A stretch of 64,000 bases of DNA from an uncultured Arachnia sp. (GTDB taxonomy: Bacteria > Actinomycetota > Actinomycetes > Propionibacteriales > Propionibacteriaceae): NCBI GenBank assembly GCA_947493705.1, contig CANLSH010000012.1:34101-98100 (forward strand). The letters run 5' to 3'. The position numbers and the translations under genes are program-made. Numbering within the stretch: position 1 is the first letter of the stretch; each line of letters opens with the position of its first letter. Shown here piece by piece: positions 19,247 to 29,096 of the stretch. Below the pieces are notes generated by a model. It had not been told where the DNA came from. It saw nothing but the letters and a program-made list of their open reading frames with translations, and did no database searches.

Positions 19247-20626
19247 ATGCCCAGGTTCCTCGCCGCAAAGCCGGACGCGAATCTCATCCGGCTGCCATGG
19301 AACGTGCCCCTGACGGACTGGCCCACCCACACACTGGTTGCCCTGCCCCGCGGCATCTCCCGCCACGTCGTGCGATTCATTCAGGTCGGTGACGACATCC
19401 TCGCGGCCAAGGAGGTCCTTGAGGAGGTGGCGGTGCACGAGTATCGACAGCTGACCGAGTTGCGGCGCCTGGATGTGCCCTCCGTGGAGCCCGTGGGTGT
19501 TGTCCTGGGCCGCGCCGATGACGACGGGGACCCGCTTGACCCCATCCTGTTGACACGCCACCTCCCCTTCTCGCTCCCCTACCGCGCGCTTTTCTACTCG
19601 GGGGTGAAACTCGACACCGTCAACCGGCTCCTCGACGCGATGGTGGCGCTGTTCGCCCGCCTCCATCTGACGGGCTTCTACTGGGGTGACATCTCGCTGT
19701 CCAACATCCTCTTCAGGCGTGATGCGGGCGAGTTCGCCGCTTACCTCGTGGATGCCGAGACAGGCGAGATCCACAACGAACTCACCAAAGGTCAGCGGGC
19801 CCACGACCTGCAGATTGCGCGGGTGAACCTCTTCGGCGAATTCTGCGATCTGGAAGCCGGTGACATGCTTGATGCGTCACTTGATCCACAGTGGCTCGTG
19901 GACACCATCGAGGAGCGCTACGCCAACCTGTGGAGTGAGCTGACCGGCGCCGAGGAGTTCTCGGAGTCCGAAATGTACCGCCTTGAAGGACGCGTTCGGC
20001 GTCTCAACGCGCTGGGCTTCGACGTGGCCGAAATTGACGTCACCACCTCACCGGATGGCAGCACCATCCGCATGCAGCCGAAAGTGGTCGAGGCGGGCCA
20101 TCACGCTCGTCGGCTCATGCGGCTCACCGGCCTCGATGCCGAGGAACACCAGGCAAGGCGATTGCTCAACGACATGGACACCTACCGCACCCAGCTGCCC
20201 GCGAAGATGGCTGAGAGCGTAGTTGCCCACAAGTGGCTCATGGACGTGTTCGAGCCCGCCGTGACCCGTATCCCAGAGCATTTGGAGGGCAAGCGGGATC
20301 CTGCGCAGTTCTTTCACGAGTTGCTGGACTACCGCTGGTACCAGTCGCAGCGGGAACACCGGGAGGTCTCCATCGGGGAAGCCGCTACCGGCTACATCGC
20401 CGACGTCCTGACCGCCCTGCCTGATGAGCACATGAGCAACGTCAACCAGGTGGGTCAGGAACTGCAGAACAAGTACGACCCCAGCCATGGTTTCGTCGAC
20501 GATGACTACGAGGCTCCCTATGATCCGTGGGAGGACGCAGAAGCGGAGGAGCCTGAGCCTGCATCGCCCTTCGGCTTCGACATCAATGCCCTGCGGGCCC
20601 GCGCCGCGGAGCGTGACAAAACCTGA
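19247..20626 (+). CDS. DUF4032 kinase-like protein
   Basis: 459-aa conserved actinobacterial protein. The N-terminal half has a degenerate protein-kinase-like fold: LAAKEVLEEVAVHEYRQL carries a VAIK-like Lys and helix-C Glu, GFYWGDISLSNILF (about 143-156) matches the catalytic loop with Asp and Asn, and YLVDAETGE resembles the DFG segment. The C-terminal half (about 250-459) is the DUF4032 part, with an acidic tail. Substrate unknown. It may be lipopolysaccharide-kinase-like. The gene is preceded by a leaderless promoter. Confidence 0.85.
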   Translation: MPRFLAAKPDANLIRLPWNVPLTDWPTHTLVALPRGISRHVVRFIQVGDDILAAKEVLEEVAVHEYRQLTELRRLDVPSVEPVGVVLGRADDDGDPLDPILLTRHLPFSLPYRALFYSGVKLDTVNRLLDAMVALFARLHLTGFYWGDISLSNILFRRDAGEFAAYLVDAETGEIHNELTKGQRAHDLQIARVNLFGEFCDLEAGDMLDASLDPQWLVDTIEERYANLWSELTGAEEFSESEMYRLEGRVRRLNALGFDVAEIDVTTSPDGSTIRMQPKVVEAGHHARRLMRLTGLDAEEHQARRLLNDMDTYRTQLPAKMAESVVAHKWLMDVFEPAVTRIPEHLEGKRDPAQFFHELLDYRWYQSQREHREVSIGEAATGYIADVLTALPDEHMSNVNQVGQELQNKYDPSHGFVDDDYEAPYDPWEDAEAEEPEPASPFGFDINALRARAAERDKT

Positions 20627-20631
20627 CGCCC

Positions 20632-20644
20632 TAGACTGCCTCAG
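20632..20644 (+). promoter_or_regulatory. -10 element of leaderless cysS transcript
   Basis: TAGACT (20632-20637), seven bases, then GTG 20645. There is no Shine-Dalgarno. Confidence 0.55.
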
Positions 20645-22090
20645 GTGAGCCTTCATCTCTACGACACCGCAACGCGCGTCGTGCGCCCGTTCGTCCCCCT
20701 CGAGGACGGCAAAGTGTCCATCTACCATTGCGGCCTCACAGTGCAGGCGTCACCTCACGTGGGCCACATCCGCAAGGAAGTGGTCTTCGATGTCCTGCGG
20801 CGTTGGTTGGAGCACCAGGGACTCGATGTCACCGTCGTCGCCAACGTCACCGACATCGACGACAAGATCCTGTCCAAGTCCGCGGAGGCCGGGGTGCCCT
20901 GGTGGGCACATGCGTACCGTTTCGAGCGCGAACTCCATGACGCCTATGCCGCGCTCGGATGCATTCCGCCCACCTACGAGCCCCGCGCCACAGGCCACAT
21001 ACCGGAAATGGTGGAGTTGATGTCCACGCTCGTGGCCTCCGGTCATGCGTACGTGGCAGCCGATGATTCAGGTGATGTGTACTTCGATGTGCGCAACTGG
21101 CCCCGCTATGGCGAACTCTCCGGCATGAAGCTCGACGAGATGGAACCAGCCGCCGATGCAGACCCCCGCGGCAAGCGCGATCCCCGTGACTTCGCCCTGT
21201 GGAAAGGGCACAAGCCGGACGAACCAGAGACCGCGTCCTGGGCCACCCCATGGGGTCGGGGACGTCCGGGCTGGCATCTGGAATGCTCCGCGATGGCTGG
21301 TAAATACTTGGGGGACACCTTCGACATCCATGGTGGCGGCATTGATCTGCGCTTCCCCCACCACGAGAATGAGCTCGCCCAGTCCGCCGCGGCCGGCCGG
21401 GGCTTCGCCCGCTACTGGATGCACAACGCCTGGGTCACCATGTCCGGCGAGAAGATGAGCAAGTCGCTGGGCAACACTGCCCTGGTGTCCGAAGTGACCA
21501 AGAACCACAATCCTCGGGCAGTTCGCTACTTCCTGTTGGCTCCGCACTACCGCTCCACGATCGAGTTCTCGCCCTCCGGCGCAGAGACTCTTGGATCGCT
21601 GAACGAGGCGGAGAAGGCCATCGAGCGCATCGACTCATTCGTTCACCGCGCACGTGAGCGCACCGGCGATTTCTTTCACACATGGGCTCCATTGTCCTTC
21701 CCGCAATGGGATGAATTCGCGAAAGCAATGGATGATGACCTCGGCACACCCGGCGCCTTGGCGGCATTGTTCGACACCATCCGCTCCGGCAACCAGGCTT
21801 TGGCCGGGACTGATGAGGACGACATCCGCGCCCACGTCGCCGCAGTCCACTCCATGCTCACCGTCCTCGGACTGCACCCCGACGCTCCGGAATGGGCCAA
21901 CAACACGACCACCGACGACCTCACCCCCGTGATCGACGGGCTCGTTGTGCATCTGCTCGAACAACGCACCGCCGCGCGGGAGGCAAAGGACTGGGCTTCA
22001 GCCGACGCTATCCGCGACATACTGGCCAGGCTCGGCCTCATCATTGAAGACACACCGAGCGGACCCCGCTGGAATCTGGAGAAGAACTGA
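20645..22090 (+). CDS. cysS: Cysteinyl-tRNA synthetase
   Basis: 481-aa class I aminoacyl-tRNA synthetase. Visible are zinc ligand C29 in YHCGLTV, a HIGH-type motif (PHVGHIR), GWHLECSAM with further zinc residues, FPHHENE, and KMSKS in [10 protein letters not shown] near residue 270. The C-terminal DALR-like and anticodon-binding region is complete, which separates it from the shorter mycothiol ligase MshC. GTG start with a leaderless promoter. Its stop overlaps the rlmB start by one base. Confidence 0.97.
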   Translation: MSLHLYDTATRVVRPFVPLEDGKVSIYHCGLTVQASPHVGHIRKEVVFDVLRRWLEHQGLDVTVVANVTDIDDKILSKSAEAGVPWWAHAYRFERELHDAYAALGCIPPTYEPRATGHIPEMVELMSTLVASGHAYVAADDSGDVYFDVRNWPRYGELSGMKLDEMEPAADADPRGKRDPRDFALWKGHKPDEPETASWATPWGRGRPGWHLECSAMAGKYLGDTFDIHGGGIDLRFPHHENELAQSAAAGRGFARYWMHNAWVTMSGEKMSKSLGNTALVSEVTKNHNPRAVRYFLLAPHYRSTIEFSPSGAETLGSLNEAEKAIERIDSFVHRARERTGDFFHTWAPLSFPQWDEFAKAMDDDLGTPGALAALFDTIRSGNQALAGTDEDDIRAHVAAVHSMLTVLGLHPDAPEWANNTTTDDLTPVIDGLVVHLLEQRTAAREAKDWASADAIRDILARLGLIIEDTPSGPRWNLEKN

Positions 22091-23040
22091 TGGCTGGCAA
22101 TTCGACGCGCCGTGGCGCAACCACCAAGGGCAAGAACAAGACCGCCGGCTCCGGTGGACGTGTCCGCCGAGGTCTGGAGGGCCGCGGCCCCACACCCAAG
22201 GCCGAGGACCGGACCTACCACAAGGCACACAAGTCCAAGAAGGAAGCTGAAAGGCGCGGCCAGGGCCAGCAGAAGAAGAAGTCCACAGCGGCGGCGGTGG
22301 GTGCCGACTGGGTGGTGGGTCGCAATCCCGTGCATGAGGCACTACTGGCTGGTCTGCCCGTGAAGAAGGCCTACATAGCCGAGGGGGCGGAGCGTGATGA
22401 CCGGCTGCGTGACATCCTCAAGTTCGCTGCCGACAATGCCGTTCCGATGCTGCAGGTCACTCGCGCCGAGCTCGACAGGGTGACGGGCGACCTCGTACAC
22501 CAGGGCGTGGCGCTCCAACTGCCCCCCTTCGAATACGCGGACCCTGAGGACGTTTTCGCCGACGCCTTCGAGGCGGGCGGCACAGGCCTCGTCGTGGCCC
22601 TCGACGGGGTCACCGATCCCCGCAACCTGGGCGCCATCGTACGCTCGGCCGCTGCCTTCGGGGCCCACGGAGTGGTCATTCCCGCACGCAGATCCGCCTC
22701 CATGACAGCCGCCGCCTGGAAGACCTCCGCCGGTGCGGCCGCGCGCATTCCCGTGGCCATGGCAACCAACTTGAATCGAGCCATCGCCCAGGCGAAGAAG
22801 ATGGGCTTCACAGTGGTCGGCCTCGCCGGGGAGGGTGAGGTGGTCGTCTCCGGCGTGCCGGGCTCCGATGGGCCCCTGCTCGTGGTGGTGGGTTCGGAGG
22901 GCGAGGGACTGGCCAGGCTGACCCGCGACAACTGCGATGCGCTGCTGTCAATCCCCATCGCCAGCAGGGTGGAGTCACTGAACGCGTCGGTGGCGGCCTC
23001 CATTGCTCTCTACGAGATCACGCAGCTACGCCAGCGCTGA
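22090..23040 (+). CDS. rlmB: 23S rRNA (guanosine-2'-O-)-methyltransferase RlmB, TrmH family
   Basis: 316-aa SPOUT methyltransferase. A long basic N-terminal tail (1-65, Lys/Arg/Gly rich) is followed by the substrate-binding domain (VVGRNPVHEALLAG) and the SPOUT knot: VALDGVTDPRNLGAIVRSAAAFG, then LLVVVGSEGEGL and SIPIASRVESLNASVAASI. It methylates a conserved guanosine in 23S rRNA. It is coupled to cysS by a TGATG overlap, a pairing conserved in mycobacteria. A palindrome follows the gene. Confidence 0.94.
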   Translation: MAGNSTRRGATTKGKNKTAGSGGRVRRGLEGRGPTPKAEDRTYHKAHKSKKEAERRGQGQQKKKSTAAAVGADWVVGRNPVHEALLAGLPVKKAYIAEGAERDDRLRDILKFAADNAVPMLQVTRAELDRVTGDLVHQGVALQLPPFEYADPEDVFADAFEAGGTGLVVALDGVTDPRNLGAIVRSAAAFGAHGVVIPARRSASMTAAAWKTSAGAAARIPVAMATNLNRAIAQAKKMGFTVVGLAGEGEVVVSGVPGSDGPLLVVVGSEGEGLARLTRDNCDALLSIPIASRVESLNASVAASIALYEITQLRQR

Positions 23041-23047
23041 CGGCGCT

Positions 23048-23106
23048 GTCCCCCAGCCTGGACATCTCTGGCGTTCGCGGTCATATGCGCCGCGAACGCT
23101 CCGGAT
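23048..23106. repeat. Intergenic repeat, copy A
   Basis: 59 bases that match copy B at 24012-24070 at 44 positions in the same orientation without gaps. It begins GTCCCCCAG and ends near CCGCGAACGCTCCGG. It contains the 10-bp inverted repeat at 23071-23099 and overlaps the last eight codons of the DUF559 gene. Confidence 0.75.
23071..23099. terminator. Bidirectional hairpin between rlmB and the DUF559 gene
   Basis: GCGTTCGCGG-N9-CCGCGAACGC, perfect 10-bp stem lying 30 bases past the rlmB stop and across the convergent gene's stop. Confidence 0.65.
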
Positions 23107-23947
23107 CGCCATGCTCCAGGACAGGCCCACGCCGATGCCGACGAGTTCGCACTATCTCAAGAAGAACGGGAAGCACGGCATTCCAGTCGTTGAAGACGTC
23201 GGCCCAGGTCACGCGGATGCTCTGAAAGCCCTGCCGAAGAGCCTCACGATCGCGCCGTCGGTCGCTGCGGAAGGAGTCCTTCCCCGAGTGGAACTCGAAA
23301 CCGTCCGCCTCGATGATGAGGGACTCGCCCAGGAGCATGTCCACCCGACCCAGTTCCGGGATCACCACTTGGGTGCGAACCCTCACCCCCAGCATCAGGA
23401 GACGATGCCGCAGAACCGATTCCAGTGGCGAATCCACACAACCATCAGCCCTGGCCAGCAGGCGCATCGCGGCTGACCCATGTCGTGTTGTCAGGCGCTC
23501 GAGTTCGTCTGTCGTGAGCAATCCCTGTCTGATGATGCTGTCCAGTGCCACGATGCCGTTCTCCCGATCGTGACATGCAAGTACCGCGGACAACGCGACG
23601 TCCACGGGCTCCAGCACAGACTCTCGCCCCACCAACCTTCCGCGGCAATCAACTGTTCCTGCAGGCAGGCGACGCCCATCCCGCACGCCTCGGGAGCGGT
23701 TGAGATGGACCTGGGAGTCATCGAGAGTCCAGACGTCGTGCAGCTTCAAGGCGCTGAGACAGGTCAGTGTTCCCCGTGCCCGTGCCGCTGTCAGAATCGT
23801 TGCTGGAGTGCCACGCAGCGCCACCCTGCCCCGGTCGACGGGTAGGAGGTCGCCGCTCAGCAATGCACGTTCCACGGAGCGACGGCCCTTCCAACGAACC
23901 GCCGCCTTCCGAGTGACGATGCCGTGGTCATCGATGCCTGTGTCCAT
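23081..23947 (-). CDS. DUF559 / AbiEi-like protein with VSR-type endonuclease fold
   Basis: 288-aa protein. The N-terminal part (1-90) resembles the winged-helix regions of AbiEi-like antitoxin proteins ([23 protein letters not shown]). The C-terminal part (about 175-270) is a DUF559 PD-(D/E)xK nuclease-like domain: [39 protein letters not shown], then [19 protein letters not shown]. Family members are common accessory genes of unknown role. It is bracketed by two copies of a 59-base repeat, and its 3' end lies within one copy. Confidence 0.8.
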   Translation of the reverse strand: MDTGIDDHGIVTRKAAVRWKGRRSVERALLSGDLLPVDRGRVALRGTPATILTAARARGTLTCLSALKLHDVWTLDDSQVHLNRSRGVRDGRRLPAGTVDCRGRLVGRESVLEPVDVALSAVLACHDRENGIVALDSIIRQGLLTTDELERLTTRHGSAAMRLLARADGCVDSPLESVLRHRLLMLGVRVRTQVVIPELGRVDMLLGESLIIEADGFEFHSGKDSFRSDRRRDREALRQGFQSIRVTWADVFNDWNAVLPVLLEIVRTRRHRRGPVLEHGDPERSRRI

Positions 23948-24011
23948 GCACCTGTTATGGGCGCCCTGGCACCCCTGACCCCAGATTGGGTAACTCTCTG
24001 TGGACGGACGT

Positions 24012-24070
24012 GTCCCCCAGGATGGAGATCTGCATCACTCACGGTCACATGCACCGCGAATGCCCCGCAT
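24012..24070. repeat. Intergenic repeat, copy B
   Basis: Starts GTCCCCCAG and matches copy A at 44 of 59 positions. The internal palindrome is degraded. It lies between the DUF559 start and glyA. The rest of 23948-24166 holds TAGAAT (24127-24132), a likely glyA -10. I recognised no riboswitch. Confidence 0.7.
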
Positions 24071-24166
24071 CACCAGGCCACAGGACAAGGCGCCGCGCGA
24101 ACTGCGACTAATTCCGCCCCGGCCCCTAGAATTGGCAGCGAGACCCCATCACCCAAGGAGACCACA

Positions 24167-25603
24167 GTGCCAGACGCGGAAGCCCTCAGCGGCGCCTACA
24201 AGACTCTGCTCAGCGCCATCGAGGAAGTGGAACCGCGGATTGCGCAGGCCACCCGCTCCGAGCTGGCCGATCAGCGCTCGTCGCTGAAACTCATCGCCTC
24301 CGAGAACTACGCCAGCCTCCCGGTCCTTGCCACGATGGGCACGTGGCTCAGCGACAAGTACGCCGAGGGCACGGTGGGGCACCGCTTCTACGCGGGCTGT
24401 CAGAACCTCGACACGGTGGAGTCCGTGGCCGCAGAGCATGCACGCGAGCTCTTCGGCGCTGACTACGCCTATGTGCAACCGCACTCCGGCATTGACGCCA
24501 ACCTGGTTGCTTTCTGGGCAATACTGGCGCACCACGTCGAGACCCCGGCCCTTGCCGAACATGACGTCAGGGGTGTCAACGACCTGTCCGAGGCCGATTG
24601 GGAGGCACTGCGCCGCAAGTTCGGCGATCAACGCCTGTTGGGCATGAGCCTGGATGCCGGCGGGCACCTCACGCACGGTTTCCGCCCCAACGTTTCCGGC
24701 AAAATGTTTCACCAACGCTCCTACGGCACGGATCCACAGACCCAGCTGCTGGACTACGACGCCGTCGCCGACAGCGCGCGTGAGTTCAAGCCGCTGATCC
24801 TGGTGGCCGGTTACTCCGCCTACCCTCGCCGCGTGAATTTTGCGAAGATGCGTGAGATCGCGGATGAGGTGGGCGCCGTCCTCATGGTGGACATGGCTCA
24901 CTTCAGCGGCCTGGTTGCAGGCAAGGTCTTCACAGGCGATGAGGACCCTATCCCCCACGCCCACGTGGTCACCACCACCACCCACAAGTCACTGCGCGGG
25001 CCGCGCGGCGGTATGGTCCTGGCCACTCAGGAGTACGCCGCAGATGTGGATCGTGGCTGCCCCATGGTGCTCGGAGGCCCCCTGGGCAATGTCATGGCAG
25101 CCAAGGCAGTCGCGCTCGCTGAGGCGCGCAAGCCAGAGTTTCAGACGTATGCCTCAGCTGTTGTTGACAACGCCCGCGCGCTGGCCGAGGGCCTGATGAC
25201 GAGGGGAGCCACTTTGGTTACTGGTGGCACCGACAACCACCTGGTGCTGATGGATGTGGCGAACTACGGGCTCACCGGCCGACAGGCAGAAGCGGCCCTG
25301 CTTGAGGCTGGCATCGTGACGAACCGCAATGCCGTGCCCAATGACCCGAACGGCGCCTGGTACACCACCGGCGTCCGGCTCGGAACCCCCGCGCTCACCT
25401 CACGGGGCTTCACAACCTCCGACATGGATGACGTGGCAGCCCTGATCTCTGACGTGTTGTCAGCAACTTCGGCGCGCCCCACGAAGGAGGGCAAACCCGG
25501 TAAGGCCCGATACGACCTCTCCGACGACGTGGTGCAGAACGCACGCACCACCGCGGATTCACTGCTCAGCACCCGTCCCCTGTACCCGGGGTTCACCCTC
25601 TGA
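24167..25603 (+). CDS. glyA: Serine hydroxymethyltransferase, long form
   Basis: 478-aa PLP enzyme converting serine and tetrahydrofolate to glycine and methylene-[42 protein letters not shown] and [16 protein letters not shown] (PLP lysine) are diagnostic. It exceeds the usual 415-430 aa because of an insertion of about 40-45 residues at roughly 120-165 ([20 protein letters not shown] region), a variant I recall from a minority of bacterial SHMTs. The GTG at 24167 is set by AAGGAG six bases upstream. Confidence 0.95.
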   Translation: MPDAEALSGAYKTLLSAIEEVEPRIAQATRSELADQRSSLKLIASENYASLPVLATMGTWLSDKYAEGTVGHRFYAGCQNLDTVESVAAEHARELFGADYAYVQPHSGIDANLVAFWAILAHHVETPALAEHDVRGVNDLSEADWEALRRKFGDQRLLGMSLDAGGHLTHGFRPNVSGKMFHQRSYGTDPQTQLLDYDAVADSAREFKPLILVAGYSAYPRRVNFAKMREIADEVGAVLMVDMAHFSGLVAGKVFTGDEDPIPHAHVVTTTTHKSLRGPRGGMVLATQEYAADVDRGCPMVLGGPLGNVMAAKAVALAEARKPEFQTYASAVVDNARALAEGLMTRGATLVTGGTDNHLVLMDVANYGLTGRQAEAALLEAGIVTNRNAVPNDPNGAWYTTGVRLGTPALTSRGFTTSDMDDVAALISDVLSATSARPTKEGKPGKARYDLSDDVVQNARTTADSLLSTRPLYPGFTL

Positions 25604-25683
25604 ACCACCACAGGACCCCAGCTGGTTGAGCAACCATTGTGTAACGAATTTGCATCAGCGATGCATAATCCACTAAAGCCAGA

Positions 25684-25695
25684 TACCTTCCCCTT
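25684..25695 (+). promoter_or_regulatory. -10 element of the glutamate importer operon
   Basis: TACCTT (25684-25689), six bases, then ATG 25696. This is a leaderless arrangement. A second candidate -10, CATAAT, lies at 25664-25669. Confidence 0.4.
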
Positions 25696-26469
25696 ATGGG
25701 TGAGGAAGAAGTGCCGTTGCACGCGGGGAGCGGGCGTCCGCTTGTCGTTCTGAGAAACGTCGACAAGTACTTCGGCAAGCTCCACGTCCTCAAGGACATC
25801 GACCTCACCGTCCATGAGGGCGAGGTGCAGGTGATCATCGGCCCGTCCGGCTCGGGCAAATCGACGCTGTGTCGCGCCATCAACCGCTTGGAGACGATCG
25901 ATTCCGGATCAATCACACTCGACGGTGAAGAGCTACCCAAGGAGGGCAAAGACCTCGCGCGTCTCCGCGCCGATGTGGGAATGGTGTTCCAGTCCTTCAA
26001 CCTCTTCGCCCACAAGACGATTCTGGAGAACGTCACACTGGGACCCATCAAGGTGCGCAAGGTGAGCAGCAAAAAAGCCGCCGAGGACTCCATGGCCCTC
26101 CTGGAACGAGTGGGCGTGGGCGCGCAAGCAGAGAAGTATCCGGCCCAGCTCTCCGGTGGACAACAACAGCGTGTCGCGATCGCACGTGCGCTGGCGATGA
26201 ACCCCAAAGTCATGCTGTTTGACGAGCCCACCTCAGCCCTCGACCCGGAAATGATCAACGAGGTCCTCGACGTGATGACCGGCCTCGCCAAAGCGGGCAT
26301 GACGATGGTCGTCGTGACCCACGAAATGGGATTCGCTCGCAAGGCGGGTGACAGCGTCTGTTTCATGGCAGACGGTGAACTCGTGGAACAAAACACCCCC
26401 GAGTCCTTCTTCACCAACCCACAAAGTGATCGGGCCAAGGACTTCCTGGCAAAGATCATCACCAACTGA
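25696..26469 (+). CDS. gluA: Glutamate/polar amino acid ABC transporter, ATPase
   Basis: 257-aa GlnQ/GluA-type ATPase energising a polar amino acid importer. Walker A is GPSGSGKST, the Q-loop [12 protein letters not shown], the signature LSGGQQQR, Walker [15 protein letters not shown], and the switch [10 protein letters not shown]. First gene of gluABCD. Start: ATG 25696 fits a leaderless transcript, while GTG 25711 has GAGG five bases upstream and would shorten the protein by five residues. Both remain possible. Confidence 0.93.
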   Translation: MGEEEVPLHAGSGRPLVVLRNVDKYFGKLHVLKDIDLTVHEGEVQVIIGPSGSGKSTLCRAINRLETIDSGSITLDGEELPKEGKDLARLRADVGMVFQSFNLFAHKTILENVTLGPIKVRKVSSKKAAEDSMALLERVGVGAQAEKYPAQLSGGQQQRVAIARALAMNPKVMLFDEPTSALDPEMINEVLDVMTGLAKAGMTMVVVTHEMGFARKAGDSVCFMADGELVEQNTPESFFTNPQSDRAKDFLAKIITN

Positions 26470-26508
26470 TCCGCAATCCATCATTCTCACAGACAAGGAA
26501 CCAGACCC

Positions 26509-27435
26509 ATGCGAACCAAATCACTCATAGCACTCCTGGCAGCAAGCGCCCTCGCCCTCACGGCCTGCGGTGGCGACGACGGCGCTGAACCCGGCACCGA
26601 CGACACTGCACCGGTGACCAGCACAGACCCCATGGAGTCTCCCGACGAGGGCTCAGGTGACATGACCTTCGAGGCCGGCACGACGATGGCCGAGCTCTCC
26701 GACGCCGGCACCATCCAGATCGGCACCAAGTTCGACCAGCCGGGCTTCGGTCTCAAGGGGCTCTCCGGCGGCCCGGAAGGCTTCGACGTGGAAGTGGCGA
26801 AAATCATCGCGGGCGCCATGGGCATCACTGAGGACAACATCGAGTGGGTGGAGACCCCCTCCAAGGTCCGTGAAGAAGTCATTGAACAGGGCAAGGTGGA
26901 CATGGTGGTGGCCACCTACACCATGAACGAGAAGCGAGCGGAACGCATCGCCTTCGCCGGCCCGTACTACATGGCTGGCCAACAACTGATGGTGGCTGCC
27001 GACGACGATACGATCACCGGTCCGGAGTCACTCATGGAGAATCCGAATGCAAAAGTTTGTTCCGTCACCGGCTCAACCCCGTCGGAGCAGATCAAGGAGT
27101 ACCTCGCAAACGACAGCCAGCTGGTGCTGTTCGACGTCTACGACAAGTGCGCCGATGCTCTTCGTACCGGCCAGGTCCAGGTGGTGACCACCGACAACGT
27201 GATCCTGCTCGGCTTCGTCTCCGAGAGCGACGGTGAATTCAAGCTCGTGGGTGAGCAGTTCACCGAGGAGCCCTATGGCATCGGGATCGAAAAGGGTGAC
27301 ACCGCCTTCTGCGAGTTCATCAACGAGACGCTGCAGGAGAATGAGGACGCCTACAACGAAGCCTGGTCCTCCACAGCTGGAGCTGTTGAAGGTGCCAGCC
27401 CGGCCGAGCTTCCCGAACCAGAACCCTGCGTCTGA
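26509..27435 (+). CDS. gluB: Glutamate ABC transporter substrate-binding lipoprotein
   Basis: 308-aa type 2 periplasmic-binding-fold lipoprotein. The signal peptide ends A-L-T-A-C, so it is lipid-anchored outside the membrane. An acidic low-complexity linker (about 22-55) precedes the SBP domain, with IQIGTKFDQPGFG at the ligand-binding start and VDMVVATYTMNEKRAERIAFAGPYY, the motif typical of GluB/GlnH-type receptors. AAGGA lies nine bases before the ATG. A long hairpin separates it from the permeases. Confidence 0.92.
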   Translation: MRTKSLIALLAASALALTACGGDDGAEPGTDDTAPVTSTDPMESPDEGSGDMTFEAGTTMAELSDAGTIQIGTKFDQPGFGLKGLSGGPEGFDVEVAKIIAGAMGITEDNIEWVETPSKVREEVIEQGKVDMVVATYTMNEKRAERIAFAGPYYMAGQQLMVAADDDTITGPESLMENPNAKVCSVTGSTPSEQIKEYLANDSQLVLFDVYDKCADALRTGQVQVVTTDNVILLGFVSESDGEFKLVGEQFTEEPYGIGIEKGDTAFCEFINETLQENEDAYNEAWSSTAGAVEGASPAELPEPEPCV

Positions 27436-27455
27436 TCACCTCAACACACTGCGCA

Positions 27456-27503
27456 GCGGCGTGGTTCACCACCTCCCCAGCAGGTGGTGAACCACTCCGC
27501 CGC
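27456..27503 (+). terminator. Intercistronic hairpin between gluB and gluC
   Basis: GTGGTTCACCACCT pairs with AGGTGGTGAACCAC (14 bp) around a seven-base loop. An outer GCGGC/GCCGC pair is separated by a three-base bulge. Probably an attenuator or mRNA 3' stabiliser rather than a complete terminator. Confidence 0.8.
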
Positions 27504-27538
27504 TCACCGCTCCGATTTCCAGCACCCAGAGGAGGACC

Positions 27539-28189
27539 ATGGATGCCATCACAGAGAATCTCGACCTCTTTCTGAGTGGATACTGGACCTCACTCAAGAT
27601 CTGCTTGATCGCGCTGGTGGGGGCGCTGGTTCTGGGTACAATCATCGCTGGTTTCCGGGTGTCCCCCGTTGCCCCGCTGCGCTGGGTGGGCGCCACGTGG
27701 GTGAACATGATCCGCAACGCACCTCTCACCGTCGTGCTGTTCTTCTTTGCCTTCGGGCTCCCCGAGATCGGCATCCTCGGTAGCTATTGGATTTTCGGTA
27801 TATCCGCGCTCATCGTCTACACCTCAGCCTTTGTCTGCGAGGCAATCCGTGCTGGCATCAACTCTGTTTCAGCGGGTCAGGCGGAGGCGGCTCGCGCTAT
27901 CGGCCTCCCCTTCACAGCCACCCTGCGGGAAGTGGTGCTTCCGCAGGCCTTCCGTACCTCCATACCTCCGCTGGGCAGTGTTCTGATCGCCATGTTCAAG
28001 AACAGTGCGGTTCTCGGTGCCTTCGGCGTGGGCGGGGATCTTTTCAGCGTCTCGGAAACGTTGACCAGTGCCCGGGGCTACGCGGCGACGCCAGTGCTGG
28101 TGGGCGTGGCGGTGGGTTATCTCATGATCACCCTTCCTGCCGCCGGCTTGTTGGCCCTACTGGAACGTAAGACGGCGATCATCAGATGA
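27539..28189 (+). CDS. gluC: Glutamate ABC transporter permease
   Basis: 216-aa inner-membrane permease with five helices. The EAA loop that docks the ATPase is seen in AGQAEAARAIGLPFTATLREVVLPQAFR. The segment MIRNAPLTVVLFFFAFGLPE is typical of His/Glu/Gln/Arg-type permeases. GGAGG precedes the ATG at a short spacing. The stop overlaps gluD by ATGA. Confidence 0.92.
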   Translation: MDAITENLDLFLSGYWTSLKICLIALVGALVLGTIIAGFRVSPVAPLRWVGATWVNMIRNAPLTVVLFFFAFGLPEIGILGSYWIFGISALIVYTSAFVCEAIRAGINSVSAGQAEAARAIGLPFTATLREVVLPQAFRTSIPPLGSVLIAMFKNSAVLGAFGVGGDLFSVSETLTSARGYAATPVLVGVAVGYLMITLPAAGLLALLERKTAIIR

Positions 28190-29094
28190 GCAGCGAAGTG
28201 GTGCTCTACGACGTCCCGGGACCCCGGGCGAAGCGTCGCCAGGCCATACTGGCGATCATCGCGGGAATCGCTGCCCTCGCCGTGGTTGCGCTGGTGTTGT
28301 ACCGGCTCAATGAGCAGAGTCAGTTCGACGGCAACCTGTGGGGACCGCTGATCAATCCCCGCGATGAGGATTTCGCTGCGGTGTGGGGTCTCATCGCAGA
28401 TGGCTTTCTGAACACCATGAAAGCAGCCGCCCTGGCCATTGTCTTCTCGCTGGCGCTGGGGACTGTTATCGGCGTCAGCCGGCTGATGCTTGGCAAGTGG
28501 GGCCGCATCCCTCTGGTGGGTTTCATCGAACTCTTCCGAGGGCTACCCGTCGTCGTCTCGATCTTTTTCGCCTCCCGAGTTCTGCCTGACCTCGGGGTGG
28601 ACCTGTCGGGGTGGCCCGGTGGCGAGGGGCTGTGGTTCGTGGTGATCGGTCTCACCGCCTACAACTCAGTGATTCTGGCCGAAATCCTGCGCTCCGGAGT
28701 GAACGCCCTGCCGAAAGGTCAGAGCGAGGCGGCCATGGCCATCGGCCTCAGCAATCTGGCAACAATGCGGCTGATCCTCCTGCCCCAGGCTGTGCGCATC
28801 ATGTTGCCGGCGTTGATCTCCCAACTCGTGGTGATTCTCAAGGACACCTCGCTGGCCGCCGTACTCGGGGTCTACCCAGAACTTCTGAACGCAGCCAAGA
28901 TCATCTATCTCAACCTCGGTAACCCGATTCAGGCACTTTTCGTGGTGGGCACCATCTTCGTGGCCATCAATTTCGGCCTCTCCAAGCTGGCGGGCTGGGT
29001 GGAGTACCGCATGTCGCACAGCAGTCGCTCGCCGGGGGGAGAGACCGACGAGGGGGTCCGCTACATCACTGATACCGCAGAGCTGGCCCAGTGA
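28186..29094 (+). CDS. gluD: Glutamate ABC transporter permease
   Basis: 302-aa second permease, longer than GluC because of an N-terminal membrane helix (about 22-43) and a short periplasmic segment. The EAA loop is GQSEAAMAIGLSNLATMRLILLPQAVR. ELFRGLPVVVSIFFASR is the conserved TM entry. The charged C-terminal tail (RSPGGETDEG) is cytoplasmic. The gene ends two bases before the stop of the convergent DUF2207 gene. Confidence 0.92.
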   Translation: MSSEVVLYDVPGPRAKRRQAILAIIAGIAALAVVALVLYRLNEQSQFDGNLWGPLINPRDEDFAAVWGLIADGFLNTMKAAALAIVFSLALGTVIGVSRLMLGKWGRIPLVGFIELFRGLPVVVSIFFASRVLPDLGVDLSGWPGGEGLWFVVIGLTAYNSVILAEILRSGVNALPKGQSEAAMAIGLSNLATMRLILLPQAVRIMLPALISQLVVILKDTSLAAVLGVYPELLNAAKIIYLNLGNPIQALFVVGTIFVAINFGLSKLAGWVEYRMSHSSRSPGGETDEGVRYITDTAELAQ

Positions 29095-29096
29095 CG

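Noticed and set aside
20645..22090. Mycothiol ligase MshC
   Set aside because: The full C-terminal anticodon-binding region and the rlmB pairing identify cysteinyl-tRNA synthetase.
23948..24166. Tetrahydrofolate or glycine riboswitch before glyA
   Set aside because: I could not find the conserved cores. The region holds a degenerate repeat and an ordinary -10 instead.
25621..25669. Classical -35/-10 promoter for gluA using CATAAT
   Set aside because: No acceptable -35 at 16-18 bases. TACCTT six bases before the ATG fits the window's leaderless pattern better. GCAT-N5-ATGC and GGTTG-N2-CAACC palindromes here are too short to call.
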